The notes beneath the pieces are model-generated. The model worked only from the letters and a program-made list of their open reading frames with translations, ran no database searches and had not been told where the DNA came from. 64,000 nucleotides of DNA, taken from positions 20,041-84,040 of the forward strand of contig JBJMGT010000025.1 of NCBI GenBank assembly GCA_045807745.1, in the 5' to 3' direction. Source of the DNA: QHXQ01 sp045807745 (GTDB taxonomy: Bacteria; Acidobacteriota; Blastocatellia; Pyrinomonadales; Pyrinomonadaceae). The position numbers and the translations under genes were made by a program. Shown here one piece after another: positions 35,501-45,146 of this stretch (position 1 is the first letter of the stretch; each line of letters starts with the position of its first letter).

Positions 35501-36595
35501 CTCGTCCGCGCTCGTCAACTCGCAAATCTCCTGCACCTCAATCGGCCGTCGTATTTCCCGATTGTCCGCGCCGCGCTCGGTGAGGCCCTTGAACAGCTTT
35601 TCGGCGATCACTTTCTGCGCGTCGTTCAATTCCTCATAGGCTTCGTCGGCGTGGCGCGAGAGCGCCTCGCTCATGCCGCCGGTGGCGTCGTAGTCCGGGA
35701 TGTCCATCGGGTCGCCGTTGCGCCGGTGGCCGAGCCAGTAGTCCCATGTGCGCATCAGGGCGTGCTGCATGATGGGCAGTTGGTCGGGGTTGTCGCCCAC
35801 GTCATTCAAGAGTTGATTGACGAGCGGCTCGCTGACCGTGCCCTCCCCGACCGCGACGGGGCCGGTGATGGCCGCGCGCCGCTCGTCGCGCGTCATGCGC
35901 GGGATCAGATACTGGCCGTTGTTAATCGCCTCCGGCAGTTCCCGGAACTGCGCGCAGTCGCCAAGGAAGTCAGAGCGCATCGTCAGGACGATGTAGATTT
36001 TCTGCTCCTCCCGCTGCCCCACGGCTTCGAGCAGCAACTTGACGAAAGCCGCCGCGTCTTCCTGCGAGTTCTCTTCCTCTATGAGTTGCTTGAACCGGAA
36101 CAGCTCCTCGAATTGATCTACGACGACCAGCAGATTTTCGTAATCCGCAAAGAGTGGTTGATTCTGCTCGTCGAGTTTCGTGCGCGCACGGCTGACCAAC
36201 TCGGCGAGTCCGAGACTGCTACGCCTGAGCGTCGTCTCGGCGAGGACTTCCTGTAGTCCCGCACTCTTTTCGTCGCGCGCGCCCAGCACCGCCGGGGCCG
36301 CCAGCGTGCGGGCCAGGTTGCCGATGGGGTCATTGCCGGGCCGAAGGATGGCGATCCGCCAGTCGGAACCCGCGCTCGCCATCAGCCCGCCTTGCAGTGC
36401 GGGGAGTAGTCCGGCCCGCACGAGCGACGACTTGCCGCTACCCGATGTACCGACGACGGCGAGGAAGCGCGTCCGTTTGAGTCGCGAGAGCAGTTCTTCG
36501 CTCTGGCCGTCGCGCCCGAAGAAGAGGTGCGTTTCGGTGGCTTCAAAGGGTCGCAGGCCGGGAAACGGATTTGACGAGTGATTAATTTCTTGCAT
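32513..36595 (-). CDS. nSTAND1 NTPase with membrane helix, coiled coil and WD40 repeats
   Basis: Giant protein of 1360 residues. NPFPGLRPFEATETHLFFGR leads the nSTAND1 domain; Walker A is GTSGSGKSSLVRAG (residues 49-62) and Walker B is LLVVVDQFEELFR near 155-168. A single membrane helix lies at about 512-535 (FGVAFLFSLAMGVYAYG). A long Ala/Glu/Lys coiled coil follows to about 680, then about fourteen WD40 repeats, e.g. FSPDGKFILTGSEDGTARLW, enough for two seven-bladed propellers. The end LYPCPVCGPRKELL is typical of the family. Start ATG 36595 has AGGAG upstream and overlaps the TIR gene by 14 bases, indicating coupled translation. STAND proteins are ligand-triggered oligomerising switches, several being antiphage sensors. 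Function here is inferred. Confidence 0.92.
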   Translation of the reverse strand: MQEINHSSNPFPGLRPFEATETHLFFGRDGQSEELLSRLKRTRFLAVVGTSGSGKSSLVRAGLLPALQGGLMASAGSDWRIAILRPGNDPIGNLARTLAAPAVLGARDEKSAGLQEVLAETTLRRSSLGLAELVSRARTKLDEQNQPLFADYENLLVVVDQFEELFRFKQLIEEENSQEDAAAFVKLLLEAVGQREEQKIYIVLTMRSDFLGDCAQFRELPEAINNGQYLIPRMTRDERRAAITGPVAVGEGTVSEPLVNQLLNDVGDNPDQLPIMQHALMRTWDYWLGHRRNGDPMDIPDYDATGGMSEALSRHADEAYEELNDAQKVIAEKLFKGLTERGADNREIRRPIEVQEICELTSADEAAVIAVVEVFRRGGRSFLMPPPTDALTGAHIPLNRESLIDISHESLIRNWVRLKTWVDEESRSARIYRRLAETAVLYKEGGAGLWRDPDLQVALTWREQSEPNKVWAQRYHPEFALAMSFLDASVAARNAQLVAEEARRKREIKRTRLTAMIFGVAFLFSLAMGVYAYGKKNEAEKALNTAEELRVKAETAEGQTKAQALEAKEQAARARHNENLAKDAEDVALVEKQEAEESKAEAEKQATIARAKTAEASQQQLLAEEGQKIATSRELAATSSSQSFSDTQASLASAIKAEEAAHTTEAESALRQALLEPRVQAVIDYHQGEATSVVFSPDGKFIVTVTGIAPEDVHVVRVSEVSSGRVLARMSNSLVISPAATFSPDGETILLDGNEVLLLWRWRMQSPPVKVAIPSVRGEYGWWTFSFDGKSLLVTRDDVVQVWEAGEGRAPKLLLSLGGSVINPGSRSEHNVAPFSSPDSRFIVAASESQTEDAVDQPSHVWEVSTGRRLPELQDGGYVVSAQFSADGKFMLGVSEDKMRNRTMRLWDLSTGRHFAVAESNLGDSPLALSPDGKRFVTTGRDASTAQMWKVPEADEGESAVVKPLWALSGHLAPLTCAAFSPDGRFILTGSADMTARLWDANTGKLVSVLRGHKGAVGSVAFSRDGEFMLTTGADGKSRVWGTSMGQGLNERVSPPKMTDALSITQSDDVAVARGPQLGEKIYSPDGKYVLAIKDDYMLDVAEVATGRRLASRRVHKARRNSVAFSSDGRFILTISSDFTAEVWEWRNDRPPIQLKHDGPVEHVVVSPDGRHVATVSSSDYDPAQVWELPPPGGAEILKESKHLWLEGAYATRDMAFSPDGRLLVTASSRENPTLPTDVVARVWDLQTDTPALPPLQGHSAPVVSVVFSPDGKFILTGSEDGTARLWDAETGVVVTTLFGNKSYVRRVAFSGDGKSIIVVSDETRLYPCPVCGPRKELLKRAKERFTWQLQEAAPAAQHK

Positions 36596-38114
36596 TGCCT
36601 GCTCCTTTCTCGGCGGTCTGAACACGGGCCAGGAAGGTGTCTAAAGTAGCCGGCATGAAGGCCTCGAAGTTCTTTATGACCAGCGCCTCCGGGTTGTTGA
36701 ATAGTTGTTTATGCGCGGTCTTGGGCGTGGCTATGTAGACCGCTTCCGCCGTCAAGAGGCTCTTGCGGTCGAGACCGACGATCTTCTTCAAGTCGCGTCG
36801 CTTGTATTCAAACCAGACTTGATTGGCGTTGCCGTAGTAAATCAAGACCGCATCACATTGCATGAGATTGTCCTTGTGAATGTCGAATGCTTGCGCGTCG
36901 TCCGTGCCTTCGTCGTCTATGAGCGGCAGCAGCACTTGAAAGTTCTTCTCGACGGAGAGGTAATCGTTCAGCGGTAGGACGCCCTCCAAATCGCGCTTGT
37001 CAAAAATCAGGTAGATTTTCGGCGGCGTATCTCCAGCAGGTGCGGCTGCGGTCTTGTGGCCGTTGCTGCTCAGCCGCGTTTGGATGACGGACTTGAGTTC
37101 TTCGAGCGGCGTCTGCAAGAGTTCCGCGCCCTGCTGCGTCGCAGCATCGGTTCGTAGGTTCTCGATGAATTGCGCCTGCGCCTCCTCCTGTGTCGTCAGT
37201 CCGACGGGCAGCCACAACAGCCTTGCGAAGGCCTCTTTACGGCTGCGCTCGGCGGCGATCTCATTTTGCAGGCGCACGATTGAGCGGTTGCCCGCCCCTT
37301 CAGGGATGATGCCGTAACTGCCGCCGATGAGATGCACCGAGAGCTTCGCGCGCCCGACACACTCGCGCACGGCATCCTCATAGTTGGGCGAGATGAATGA
37401 TAGTTCTTTGTCTGGGAGAATGTCGTAGCCGCGATTCTGCAACTCGCGCTTGATCTGATCCCGCTCCTCGCTCAAATCCCTTGTCGTTTGCGCGAGGTAG
37501 ATAGTCCCTTGAGCCTGTGAGAAGACCGAACCGGTAGATGCGATTCTGGCGCGCGGGTTGATGACGGAGAGGACTTGTTTGACATCCCAGGCGAGGTCGT
37601 CGAGCTTGCTCCAATACCGCTGGTCGCGGCTGCGGCCTAACTCTTGTCCGAAGGCGACGGGACGTTGCGTCGTCTTGTCTATTTCGTAGAACTCGTAGCC
37701 CAGTTGTTTTTGGAACTCCGGCGGGTGCTCGTCGCGCTCGACGTGCGTCTTGACGACTTTGAAGACGCGCATCCTATCGCCTATGACGAGACTGCCAGTC
37801 TGAGCCGCCAGACGACAAAACTCCTTTAACTCGCCGATGCACCAATCGGACTGTAAGTAGCCGGGCGAGAGGATAGAGATCAGCACCGCCGTCTTCTTGA
37901 TGCGTTCTTCCAGCACGTCGGCGAAGTAGGCGTTGCCCGGCAGTCGCGGGTCCCGCCAGATGTGCGGCTCGTAGCCCAGGGCTTCGCCCAGGACGCTCTC
38001 GAACCGCTCGTGGAAGTTGTCTATCCAGCCCTTCCCCTCTTCGTCGAGCAGTTCGTTGTCGAGATGGCGGTAGCTGATAAAAACGTCATCTACAAAAGTG
38101 TGGGTGGTAGACAA
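36582..38114 (-). CDS. TIR / DUF4062 / TIR-like adaptor-effector protein
   Basis: The 510-residue protein has three parts. Residues 9-190 form a TIR domain (DDVFISYRHLDNELLDEE, ILSPGYLQSDWCIGELKEFC) with the catalytic glutamate position filled, so NADase activity is plausible. Residues about 205-310 resemble DUF4062 (TIYLAQTTRDLSEERDQI, NRGYDILPD). Residues about 363-500 resemble a second TIR-like fold (IYLIFDKRDLEGVLPLNDY, CDAVLIYYGNANQVWF) of a kind often seen beside nSTAND-WD40 proteins. A TTG start at 38114 is supported by GGAG six bases upstream. The TTG 12 bases further upstream lacks one. The stop lies inside the start of the NTPase gene. Confidence 0.88.
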   Translation of the reverse strand: MSTTHTFVDDVFISYRHLDNELLDEEGKGWIDNFHERFESVLGEALGYEPHIWRDPRLPGNAYFADVLEERIKKTAVLISILSPGYLQSDWCIGELKEFCRLAAQTGSLVIGDRMRVFKVVKTHVERDEHPPEFQKQLGYEFYEIDKTTQRPVAFGQELGRSRDQRYWSKLDDLAWDVKQVLSVINPRARIASTGSVFSQAQGTIYLAQTTRDLSEERDQIKRELQNRGYDILPDKELSFISPNYEDAVRECVGRAKLSVHLIGGSYGIIPEGAGNRSIVRLQNEIAAERSRKEAFARLLWLPVGLTTQEEAQAQFIENLRTDAATQQGAELLQTPLEELKSVIQTRLSSNGHKTAAAPAGDTPPKIYLIFDKRDLEGVLPLNDYLSVEKNFQVLLPLIDDEGTDDAQAFDIHKDNLMQCDAVLIYYGNANQVWFEYKRRDLKKIVGLDRKSLLTAEAVYIATPKTAHKQLFNNPEALVIKNFEAFMPATLDTFLARVQTAEKGAGNARN

Positions 38115-38516
38115 TAGGAACTCCAAGGCGTATGGAACTACATTGACGGTAACTGAGCGGAACGCGCGCGCATAAGTTGCAACAGGAAAGAGGGTTCGGT
38201 ATGTGAGCGCGAAGACGAACTAGCTTTCGGCTGGAACATTATTCTTGTTCCGCGGCAATGTCAATCAAGGCTTCCGGCGGGAATGGCAGAAGTGTGGGCG
38301 CGCATGTTGTCAGCGGTGCATGAGCGTGAGCTAAGGAATCAGTCGGTGGCGAGCACAGCCTTGCATCCTGTCCCGTTCAAAAGTTAAGCCAAATTTCCCC
38401 TAAAGTGAAACCTTACTGCGCTGCTTGGAACACGCACCTAAGCAGCGTATCATTACGTTTTGAATCGCCCGCGCGCCGTACCCGGACCGAGCGCTTTGCC
38501 GTTCAAGTCGAAAGCC
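38115..38516. other. Divergent intergenic region with a small palindrome
   Basis: This 402-base spacer between the TIR gene and moaA holds a GGAACA-N7-TGTTCC palindrome (38233-38251) about 120 bases upstream of the TIR start. It could be an operator for a repressor of the module, but this is inference. No clear sigma-70 pair is seen for either gene, and no repeat element is present. Confidence 0.35.
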
Positions 38517-39518
38517 GTGACTGCCTTACTCAAAGATTCCTACGGGCGTCAGATTCGCGACCTGCGCGTGTCGCTGACGGACAGGTGCAACTTCCGTTGC
38601 TTCTACTGTCTGCCGCACGGCGAGCCGCCGGCCGCACCGCGCGCGCAGATGCTAACCTTTGAAGAGATCGAGTATGCCTGCCGTCTCTTCGTCGCGCTGG
38701 GCATCGAGAAGATCAGGTTGACCGGCGGCGAGCCAATGCTGCGCCGCGACATCGAGACGCTCATCCGTAAGCTCGCCGCGTTAAAAGACAGCGGACTGCA
38801 AGACCTCGCGCTCACGACCAACGGCTACTTTCTGCCCGACCGCGCGCAAGGTTTGAAGGATGCAGGTTTAGACCGCATTACGATCAGCCTCGACAGTCTG
38901 CGGCCAGAAGAGTTCAAACGTAGCACGGGTGTAGATGCACTTGAGCGCGTGCTCGCCGGCATCGCGGCGGCGCAAGGTTCGGGCCTTACGCCCCTCAAGG
39001 TCAACGCCGTCATCGTGCGCGGGCACAACGACGAGGAGGTCGCGGACTTCGCCGCCTTCGCGCGCACGCACGGCGTGGCGATGCGCTTTATCGAGTTCAT
39101 GCCGCTCGATTCGGGGCACGAATGGGATCGTAAGTTGGTCGTCTCGGGCCGAGAGATTCGCGCGCGCATCGCAGAGCGTTTCCCGCTCGTGCCCGCGCCC
39201 GGCGCGCGCGGCGCGGAGACTTCGGCGCGCTGGCTCTTTGCCGATGGCGCGCCCGGCGAGATCGGCATCATCGCGCCCGTCACCGAACCCTTCTGCGGCG
39301 CGTGTTCGCGCATCAGGCTCACGGCCGACGGGCAGATCAGAACCTGTCTCTTCTCGACGGTCGAACACTCTCTGCGCGACGTGCTGCGCAGCAACGCCAC
39401 GCGCGCCGAAGTGTGCGACTTCATCACCGGCGTCGTCTGGAAAAAAGAGCCGCGCCACTACATCAACGAGCCGGGCTTCCGCCAGCCCGCGCGCACCATG
39501 AGTTTTATCGGCGGTTGA
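38517..39518 (+). CDS. moaA: GTP 3',8-cyclase MoaA
   Basis: The 333-residue radical SAM enzyme starts molybdenum cofactor synthesis from GTP. The N-terminal cluster is in SLTDRCNFRCFYCLPHG, the SAM region is LTGGEPMLRRDIETLI, and the C-terminal [4Fe-4S] site is in EPFCGACSRIRLTADG and IRTCLF. The chain ends in the conserved GG. A GTG start at 38517 (VTALLKDSYGRQIRDLRVS) matches family length. A TTG at 38460 in frame would add 19 residues. Neither has a good ribosome site. A molybdenum hydroxylase operon is encoded at the right end of the window. Confidence 0.93.
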   Translation: MTALLKDSYGRQIRDLRVSLTDRCNFRCFYCLPHGEPPAAPRAQMLTFEEIEYACRLFVALGIEKIRLTGGEPMLRRDIETLIRKLAALKDSGLQDLALTTNGYFLPDRAQGLKDAGLDRITISLDSLRPEEFKRSTGVDALERVLAGIAAAQGSGLTPLKVNAVIVRGHNDEEVADFAAFARTHGVAMRFIEFMPLDSGHEWDRKLVVSGREIRARIAERFPLVPAPGARGAETSARWLFADGAPGEIGIIAPVTEPFCGACSRIRLTADGQIRTCLFSTVEHSLRDVLRSNATRAEVCDFITGVVWKKEPRHYINEPGFRQPARTMSFIGG

Positions 39519-39536
39519 AAGGAACAAACACCTCGT

Positions 39537-40547
39537 ATGCACAGCAACAAAATCCCTCGCGCACTCCGGCGCATATTACTGATTGCGCCGCTCGTCTGCG
39601 CTGGCATCGTCAGCGCACAGACGCCGCCGCGCCCTGCGCAAAGTACGCCGCCACCGGGGCCGCGCGGCGTCTATTCAAACTCAAGCACGTCGCGCATGGA
39701 GTTGCCAACGCCCGTCGCGGAGACGCCCGTGCCTTTAGTCAGCGGCGGCGGGCAAGGCATACAGACGCTCAGCTTCATCACGCCGGACACGAGCTTCGAC
39801 CGTAACCTGATCAAGGACGCGCCCTTCTCGGCCGACGCGACCACCGAGCATGTGCAGATGCTCGGCGACGGCAACCGCATGGTGCGCAAATCGACCGCGC
39901 ACATCTACCGCGACAGCGCGGGGCGCACACGGCGCGAGCATGAGTTGACGCGCGGTGCGCGCCCGACGACCGACGGCGAAGCGCCGCGCTTGATCGTCAT
40001 TAACGATTTCCCCGGCCAAGTCAACTACACCATCGAGACGCAGACCGGCATCGCGCGCAGACGCCAACTGCCGCCGCCCGAAATGATCGCGGCCCGCGCC
40101 CGCGCCATGGGCGATTCGACTTTTAGCGTCCTGATGCCGACGAGCGCCGCGCACCGCCCGTTGGCCGAAGGCGACGACGCGCCCGCACCGGCTAAGCCGC
40201 AGAAGGAGCGGCTTGAGCCGCAAGTAATCGAAGGCGTACAGGCCCTCGGCACGCGCACGACGCTCACCATCCCTGTGGGCGAATTCGACAACGAGCAGCC
40301 GCTAGTCATCACGCACGAAGAATGGTACGCGCCCGACCTGCACATGATCGTCTTGATGAAGCACAACGACCCGCGCTTCGGCGTGACGGAGTTTCGCCTG
40401 ACCAACATCTCACGCGGCGAGCAGTCGCCCGAACTCTTCCAACTGCCGCAGGGCTACAAGGTCGTCGATGGGGTGGAGCGCGGCGTGCCGCCCACGATGC
40501 GCGGCGACGCGCCCATCATGCGCCGGCCTGGAGTGATTAAAAATTAA
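39537..40547 (+). CDS. Secreted hypothetical protein
   Basis: The 336-residue protein has a signal peptide (ILLIAPLVCAGIVSAQ) and a Pro-rich stretch. The body has IKDAPFSADATTEHVQMLGD, STAHIYRDSAGRTRRE and LTNISRGEQSPELFQLP. This pattern (DAPFSA, YRDSAGRTRRE, EEWYAPDL, NISRGEP-type ending) is common in acidobacterial secreted proteins of unknown role. It lies 18 bases after moaA with AAAGGAA upstream, so they may share a transcript. Confidence 0.8.
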   Translation: MHSNKIPRALRRILLIAPLVCAGIVSAQTPPRPAQSTPPPGPRGVYSNSSTSRMELPTPVAETPVPLVSGGGQGIQTLSFITPDTSFDRNLIKDAPFSADATTEHVQMLGDGNRMVRKSTAHIYRDSAGRTRREHELTRGARPTTDGEAPRLIVINDFPGQVNYTIETQTGIARRRQLPPPEMIAARARAMGDSTFSVLMPTSAAHRPLAEGDDAPAPAKPQKERLEPQVIEGVQALGTRTTLTIPVGEFDNEQPLVITHEEWYAPDLHMIVLMKHNDPRFGVTEFRLTNISRGEQSPELFQLPQGYKVVDGVERGVPPTMRGDAPIMRRPGVIKN

Positions 40548-40578
40548 CAGGTGCACGCCGACGAGCGGAGATATTGTT

Positions 40579-41124
40579 ATGAGCACAAAGACGGAAGCCA
40601 CCATCGCAGACCTCTACCAAGTCGAGGGCAAGGCGGAGATCGTCAACGGGGAGATTGTGCATATGCCACCGACCGGCGGTTTGCCTAATCAGGCGGGGAC
40701 GGAGATCACCGTGTCTTTGCGTACATATGCGAAGCGGACAAGACGGGGTCATGCCTTTGGCGATAACACGGCCTTCGTTGTCAATCTGCCGCACCGTAAA
40801 TCGTTCAGTCCCGACGCAGGCTTTTACATTGGCCCAGTTACCATGAAGTTTTTTGAAGGCGCGCCCGTCTTTGCTGTTGAAGTGCGTAGTGAAGGCGACT
40901 ACGGGCCGAAGGCGGAACGAAACATGGCGCAGAAGCGGGCGGACTACTTCGCCGCTGGCACGCAGGTCGTATGGGATGTTGATCTATTGAGCGATGAAGT
41001 GGTGCGCGTCTATCGCGCGAGTGCGCCGGAGCAAGCGCAGATTTATCGGCGCGGCGAAATGGCGGAAGCCGAGCCGGCCGTGCCCGGTTGGACGATGCCG
41101 GTCGATGATCTATTTGTTGACTGA
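40579..41124 (+). CDS. Uma2-family (DUF820) PD-(D/E)xK endonuclease-like protein
   Basis: The 181-residue protein has the Uma2 pattern with NGEIVHMPPTGGLPNQAG, the acidic SPDAGFYIGP, FAVEVRSEGDY as the ExK-like core and RADYFAAGTQVVWDVDLLSD. These genes occur in multiple copies in cyanobacteria and acidobacteria and may be nucleases of unknown target. It lies 31 bases after the secreted protein gene and 49 bases before the TPP riboswitch. Confidence 0.88.
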   Translation: MSTKTEATIADLYQVEGKAEIVNGEIVHMPPTGGLPNQAGTEITVSLRTYAKRTRRGHAFGDNTAFVVNLPHRKSFSPDAGFYIGPVTMKFFEGAPVFAVEVRSEGDYGPKAERNMAQKRADYFAAGTQVVWDVDLLSDEVVRVYRASAPEQAQIYRRGEMAEAEPAVPGWTMPVDDLFVD

Positions 41125-41173
41125 GGCTCGTTCTTGGCCGCGCCGCTTGATCAGCTTTTTGATAAGCAGTGAT

Positions 41174-41354
41174 TTTTCGGGGGAGCCGCGCGCCGCGCGT
41201 GGCTGAGAGTCCGACCATTGCGGACTGTGGAATTCGGATTGCCGATTGAAAGACTTGCTGTCTTCTAATCCGCAATCCGAATTCCGCAGTCCGCAATCTA
41301 AGGAGACCCTTTGAACCTGATGCGGTTAGTACCGCCGTAGGGAGGCAGCGAAAG
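41174..41354 (+). ncRNA. TPP (THI-element) riboswitch upstream of thiC, with expanded P3
   Basis: Conserved segments are all present: TCGGGGGAGCC then GGCTGAGAG in the first half, and ACCCTTTGAACCTGATGCGG, CCGCCGTAGGGAGGC in the second. P1 pairs 41174-41179 with 41349-41354. Between GGCTGAGAGTCC and GGAGACCC, where the P3 stem normally closes with a few bases, an 81-base heptad hairpin (41217-41297) is inserted. The loop residues that contact TPP are intact. A terminator follows at 41355. It should control thiC by thiamine pyrophosphate. Confidence 0.93.
41217..41297. repeat. Heptad hairpin element inside the TPP riboswitch (GGATTGC unit)
   Basis: Arms 41217-41247 and 41267-41297 are 31 bases each. 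They differ at two positions, one of which still allows a G-U pair in RNA. The loop is 19 bases. The units resemble GGATTGC/GGACTGC/GGAATTC. The element lies in the P3 loop of the riboswitch. Confidence 0.93.
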
Positions 41355-41395
41355 ACCGTCTCGACCCTGCATGCGGGTGAGACGGTTTTTCTTTT
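41355..41395 (+). terminator. Intrinsic terminator of the thiC riboswitch
   Basis: ACCGTCTC (41355-41362) pairs with GAGACGGT (41379-41386), continued inwards by ACCC/GGGT, and is followed by TTTTCTTTT. It directly follows the P1 3' strand, so TPP binding can favour it. The thiC start lies 37 bases downstream. Confidence 0.88.
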
Positions 41396-41431
41396 GTGGG
41401 CCGCCGGGTGCGGCCGAAAGGCGAAACGATT

Positions 41432-43384
<1,953 letters not shown>

Positions 43385-43415
43385 GTCCGACACTTGCCTC
43401 ACAGGAGAAAAGGAT

Positions 43416-44531
43416 ATGCCTCACAAACGAACGCAAACCAAGAAGAGGTCTTTGGCGCGCGGTACGGCCAAAGACCTCCTCGCCGGTTACGAAGATTTCC
43501 TTACCGACCTGAAGGCGCACATCCGTTCGGCGCAGATCAAAGCGGCGGTCACAGTTAACCGCGAACTGATCGCGCTCTATTGGGAGATCGGGCAAAGCAT
43601 CGTCGAGCGGCAGGAGCAAGCCGGCTGGGGCGACGAAGTGTTAATTCGTCTGAGTCGAGATTTGAGGCGCGAATTCCCCGAAACACAGGGCTTTTCGCGC
43701 ACGAATCTTTATCGGATGCGCGCGTTTTATCTGGTTTACCGAGATCGGCCTGAATTTGTCCCACAACTTGTGGGACAAATTCCGTGGGGCCACAATCAGG
43801 TTCTCATCGAAAAGCTGAAAGACCCGATGGCACGCGCATGGTACGCCCAACAGATAATTGAAAACGGCTGGTCGCGCAACGTCCTCGTCCATCAGATCGA
43901 GACCGATCTATATCGCCGGCAAGGACGGGCTGCAAAAGTTAGCAACTTTGCGCTGACGCTGCCGCCGCCGCAATCCGATCTCGCGCAGCAGATGCTCAAG
44001 GACGAGTATGTCTTCGACTTCCTCACGGCCAGCCAAGCTGCCCACGAGCGCGCGTTGGAACGTGGGCTGGTCGAGAAAATCCGCGACTTCCTGTTGGAGC
44101 TGGGCGCGGGCTTCGCCTTTCTCGGTAGTCAATATCATCTCGAAGTCGGCGGGCAGGACTTCTATATTGATCTGCTGTTCTACCATCATCGCCTGCGCTG
44201 TCTCGTGGCGCTTGAGCTAAAGATTGGCGACTTCGAGCCGGCCTACGCCGGGCAGATGAACTTCTACCTGTCCGCGCTCGACGACCTTGTGCGCCACCCC
44301 GAAGACCGCCCGTCCGTCGGCATCATCCTCTGCAAAGGCAAGAATCGAACGGTCGCCGAATACGCCCTGCGCGACATAGCCAAGCCGATTGGCGTCTCCT
44401 CGTATAAACTCAGCGCGCACCTGCCAGCGGAATTGGCGCGGTCACTACCTTCAGCGCAGGAATTAGAGCGTGTGCTGGATGAGGCAGATAAAGTGCCGTC
44501 AGATGGAGAACGTCATGCCTCACGCCGATGA
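43416..44531 (+). CDS. DUF1016/YhcG-family PDDEXK nuclease
   Basis: The 371-residue protein has the N-terminal YhcG region (IKAAVTVNRELIALYWEIGQ, SIVERQEQAGWGDEVL, RLSRDLRREFPETQGFS) and the C-terminal nuclease half: FLLELGAGFAFLGSQYHLEV, GGQDFYIDLLFYHHRLRCLV, ALELKIGDFEPAYAGQMNFY, where the D and ExK residues form the PD-(D/E)xK site. DUF1016 genes often ride in restriction-modification or defence loci. AGGAG lies before the ATG. The 3' end overlaps the next small gene by 17 bases. Confidence 0.92.
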   Translation: MPHKRTQTKKRSLARGTAKDLLAGYEDFLTDLKAHIRSAQIKAAVTVNRELIALYWEIGQSIVERQEQAGWGDEVLIRLSRDLRREFPETQGFSRTNLYRMRAFYLVYRDRPEFVPQLVGQIPWGHNQVLIEKLKDPMARAWYAQQIIENGWSRNVLVHQIETDLYRRQGRAAKVSNFALTLPPPQSDLAQQMLKDEYVFDFLTASQAAHERALERGLVEKIRDFLLELGAGFAFLGSQYHLEVGGQDFYIDLLFYHHRLRCLVALELKIGDFEPAYAGQMNFYLSALDDLVRHPEDRPSVGIILCKGKNRTVAEYALRDIAKPIGVSSYKLSAHLPAELARSLPSAQELERVLDEADKVPSDGERHASRR

Positions 44532-44733
44532 TTATGATAACGATGCTATTCCCGGCTTGAAGCGCGTACATTCAGGCATTGCTAACTGGCCGGAAGACGA
44601 GCGACCGCGCGAGCGGCTGCTTTCACGCAGGGTTAAGCTGCTGGCAGCCAGAATTGCTAAGATGCAACCTGCTGCGGCAACAAGGGCAACGGCTAAAAGA
44701 TTCGCCGGCCAACTGCTTGACCGGGTAGAATGA
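44515..44733 (+). CDS. Small hypothetical protein
   Basis: The 72-residue basic protein begins MPHADDYDNDAIPGLKRVHS and ends in a Lys/Arg/Ala-rich helix (RRVKLLAARIAKMQPAAA). It starts with an ATG preceded by GGAG six bases upstream, inside the end of the DUF1016 gene. Longer starts within the DUF1016 frame are possible but less likely. I do not recognise it. Position between a nuclease and a DUF433 gene hints at an accessory role only. Confidence 0.6.
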   Translation: MPHADDYDNDAIPGLKRVHSGIANWPEDERPRERLLSRRVKLLAARIAKMQPAAATRATAKRFAGQLLDRVE

Positions 44734-44751
44734 ACGCAAGAGGTTTAAGCA

Positions 44752-45000
44752 ATGACAGATCAGCAACTACTTGAAAGAATCACCCTTGACCCTAAAGTGA
44801 TGCTCGGCAAGCCTGTCATCAGAGGCACGCGCTTGACCGTCGAGTACGTCCTCAACCTGCTCGCGCACGGGGCCACTATTGAGGAAGTGTTAGCCGAATA
44901 TGAAGGACTAGCACCGGAAGATATTCAAGCATGTATTCTGTTTGCCACAAAATCATTAGGGAATACGGATTTCATGCCGCTGACGGTGGAGACGGTGTAA
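44752..45000 (+). CDS. DUF433-family putative antitoxin
   Basis: The 82-residue protein is a compact DUF433 domain: ITLDPKVMLGKPVIRGTRLT, VEYVLNLLAHGATIEEVLAE, YEGLAPEDIQACILFATK. DUF433 proteins commonly act as antitoxins of PIN-like (DUF5615) toxins, with the toxin just downstream. Here the next 130 bases contain no such gene, so it is an orphan. It lies 18 bases after the small basic gene. Confidence 0.9.
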   Translation: MTDQQLLERITLDPKVMLGKPVIRGTRLTVEYVLNLLAHGATIEEVLAEYEGLAPEDIQACILFATKSLGNTDFMPLTVETV

Positions 45001-45146
45001 ATGCATTTTCTTGTATACCGGTGGGCGCGCGGGCGTTGACCGTGCTTATTGTTCTTCATGTATCCACAATGAAGCGGCGCACAGACTTCACCCATGCCGC
45101 TTTTCCACGTTGTCTGCACTAATGCCTCTTAATGGAGATAGCTTTG

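Noticed and set aside
34868..36256. 462-codon plus-strand frame inside the nSTAND1 gene
   Set aside because: It runs opposite the Walker A/B region of a clear NTPase; its composition is typical of antisense frames.
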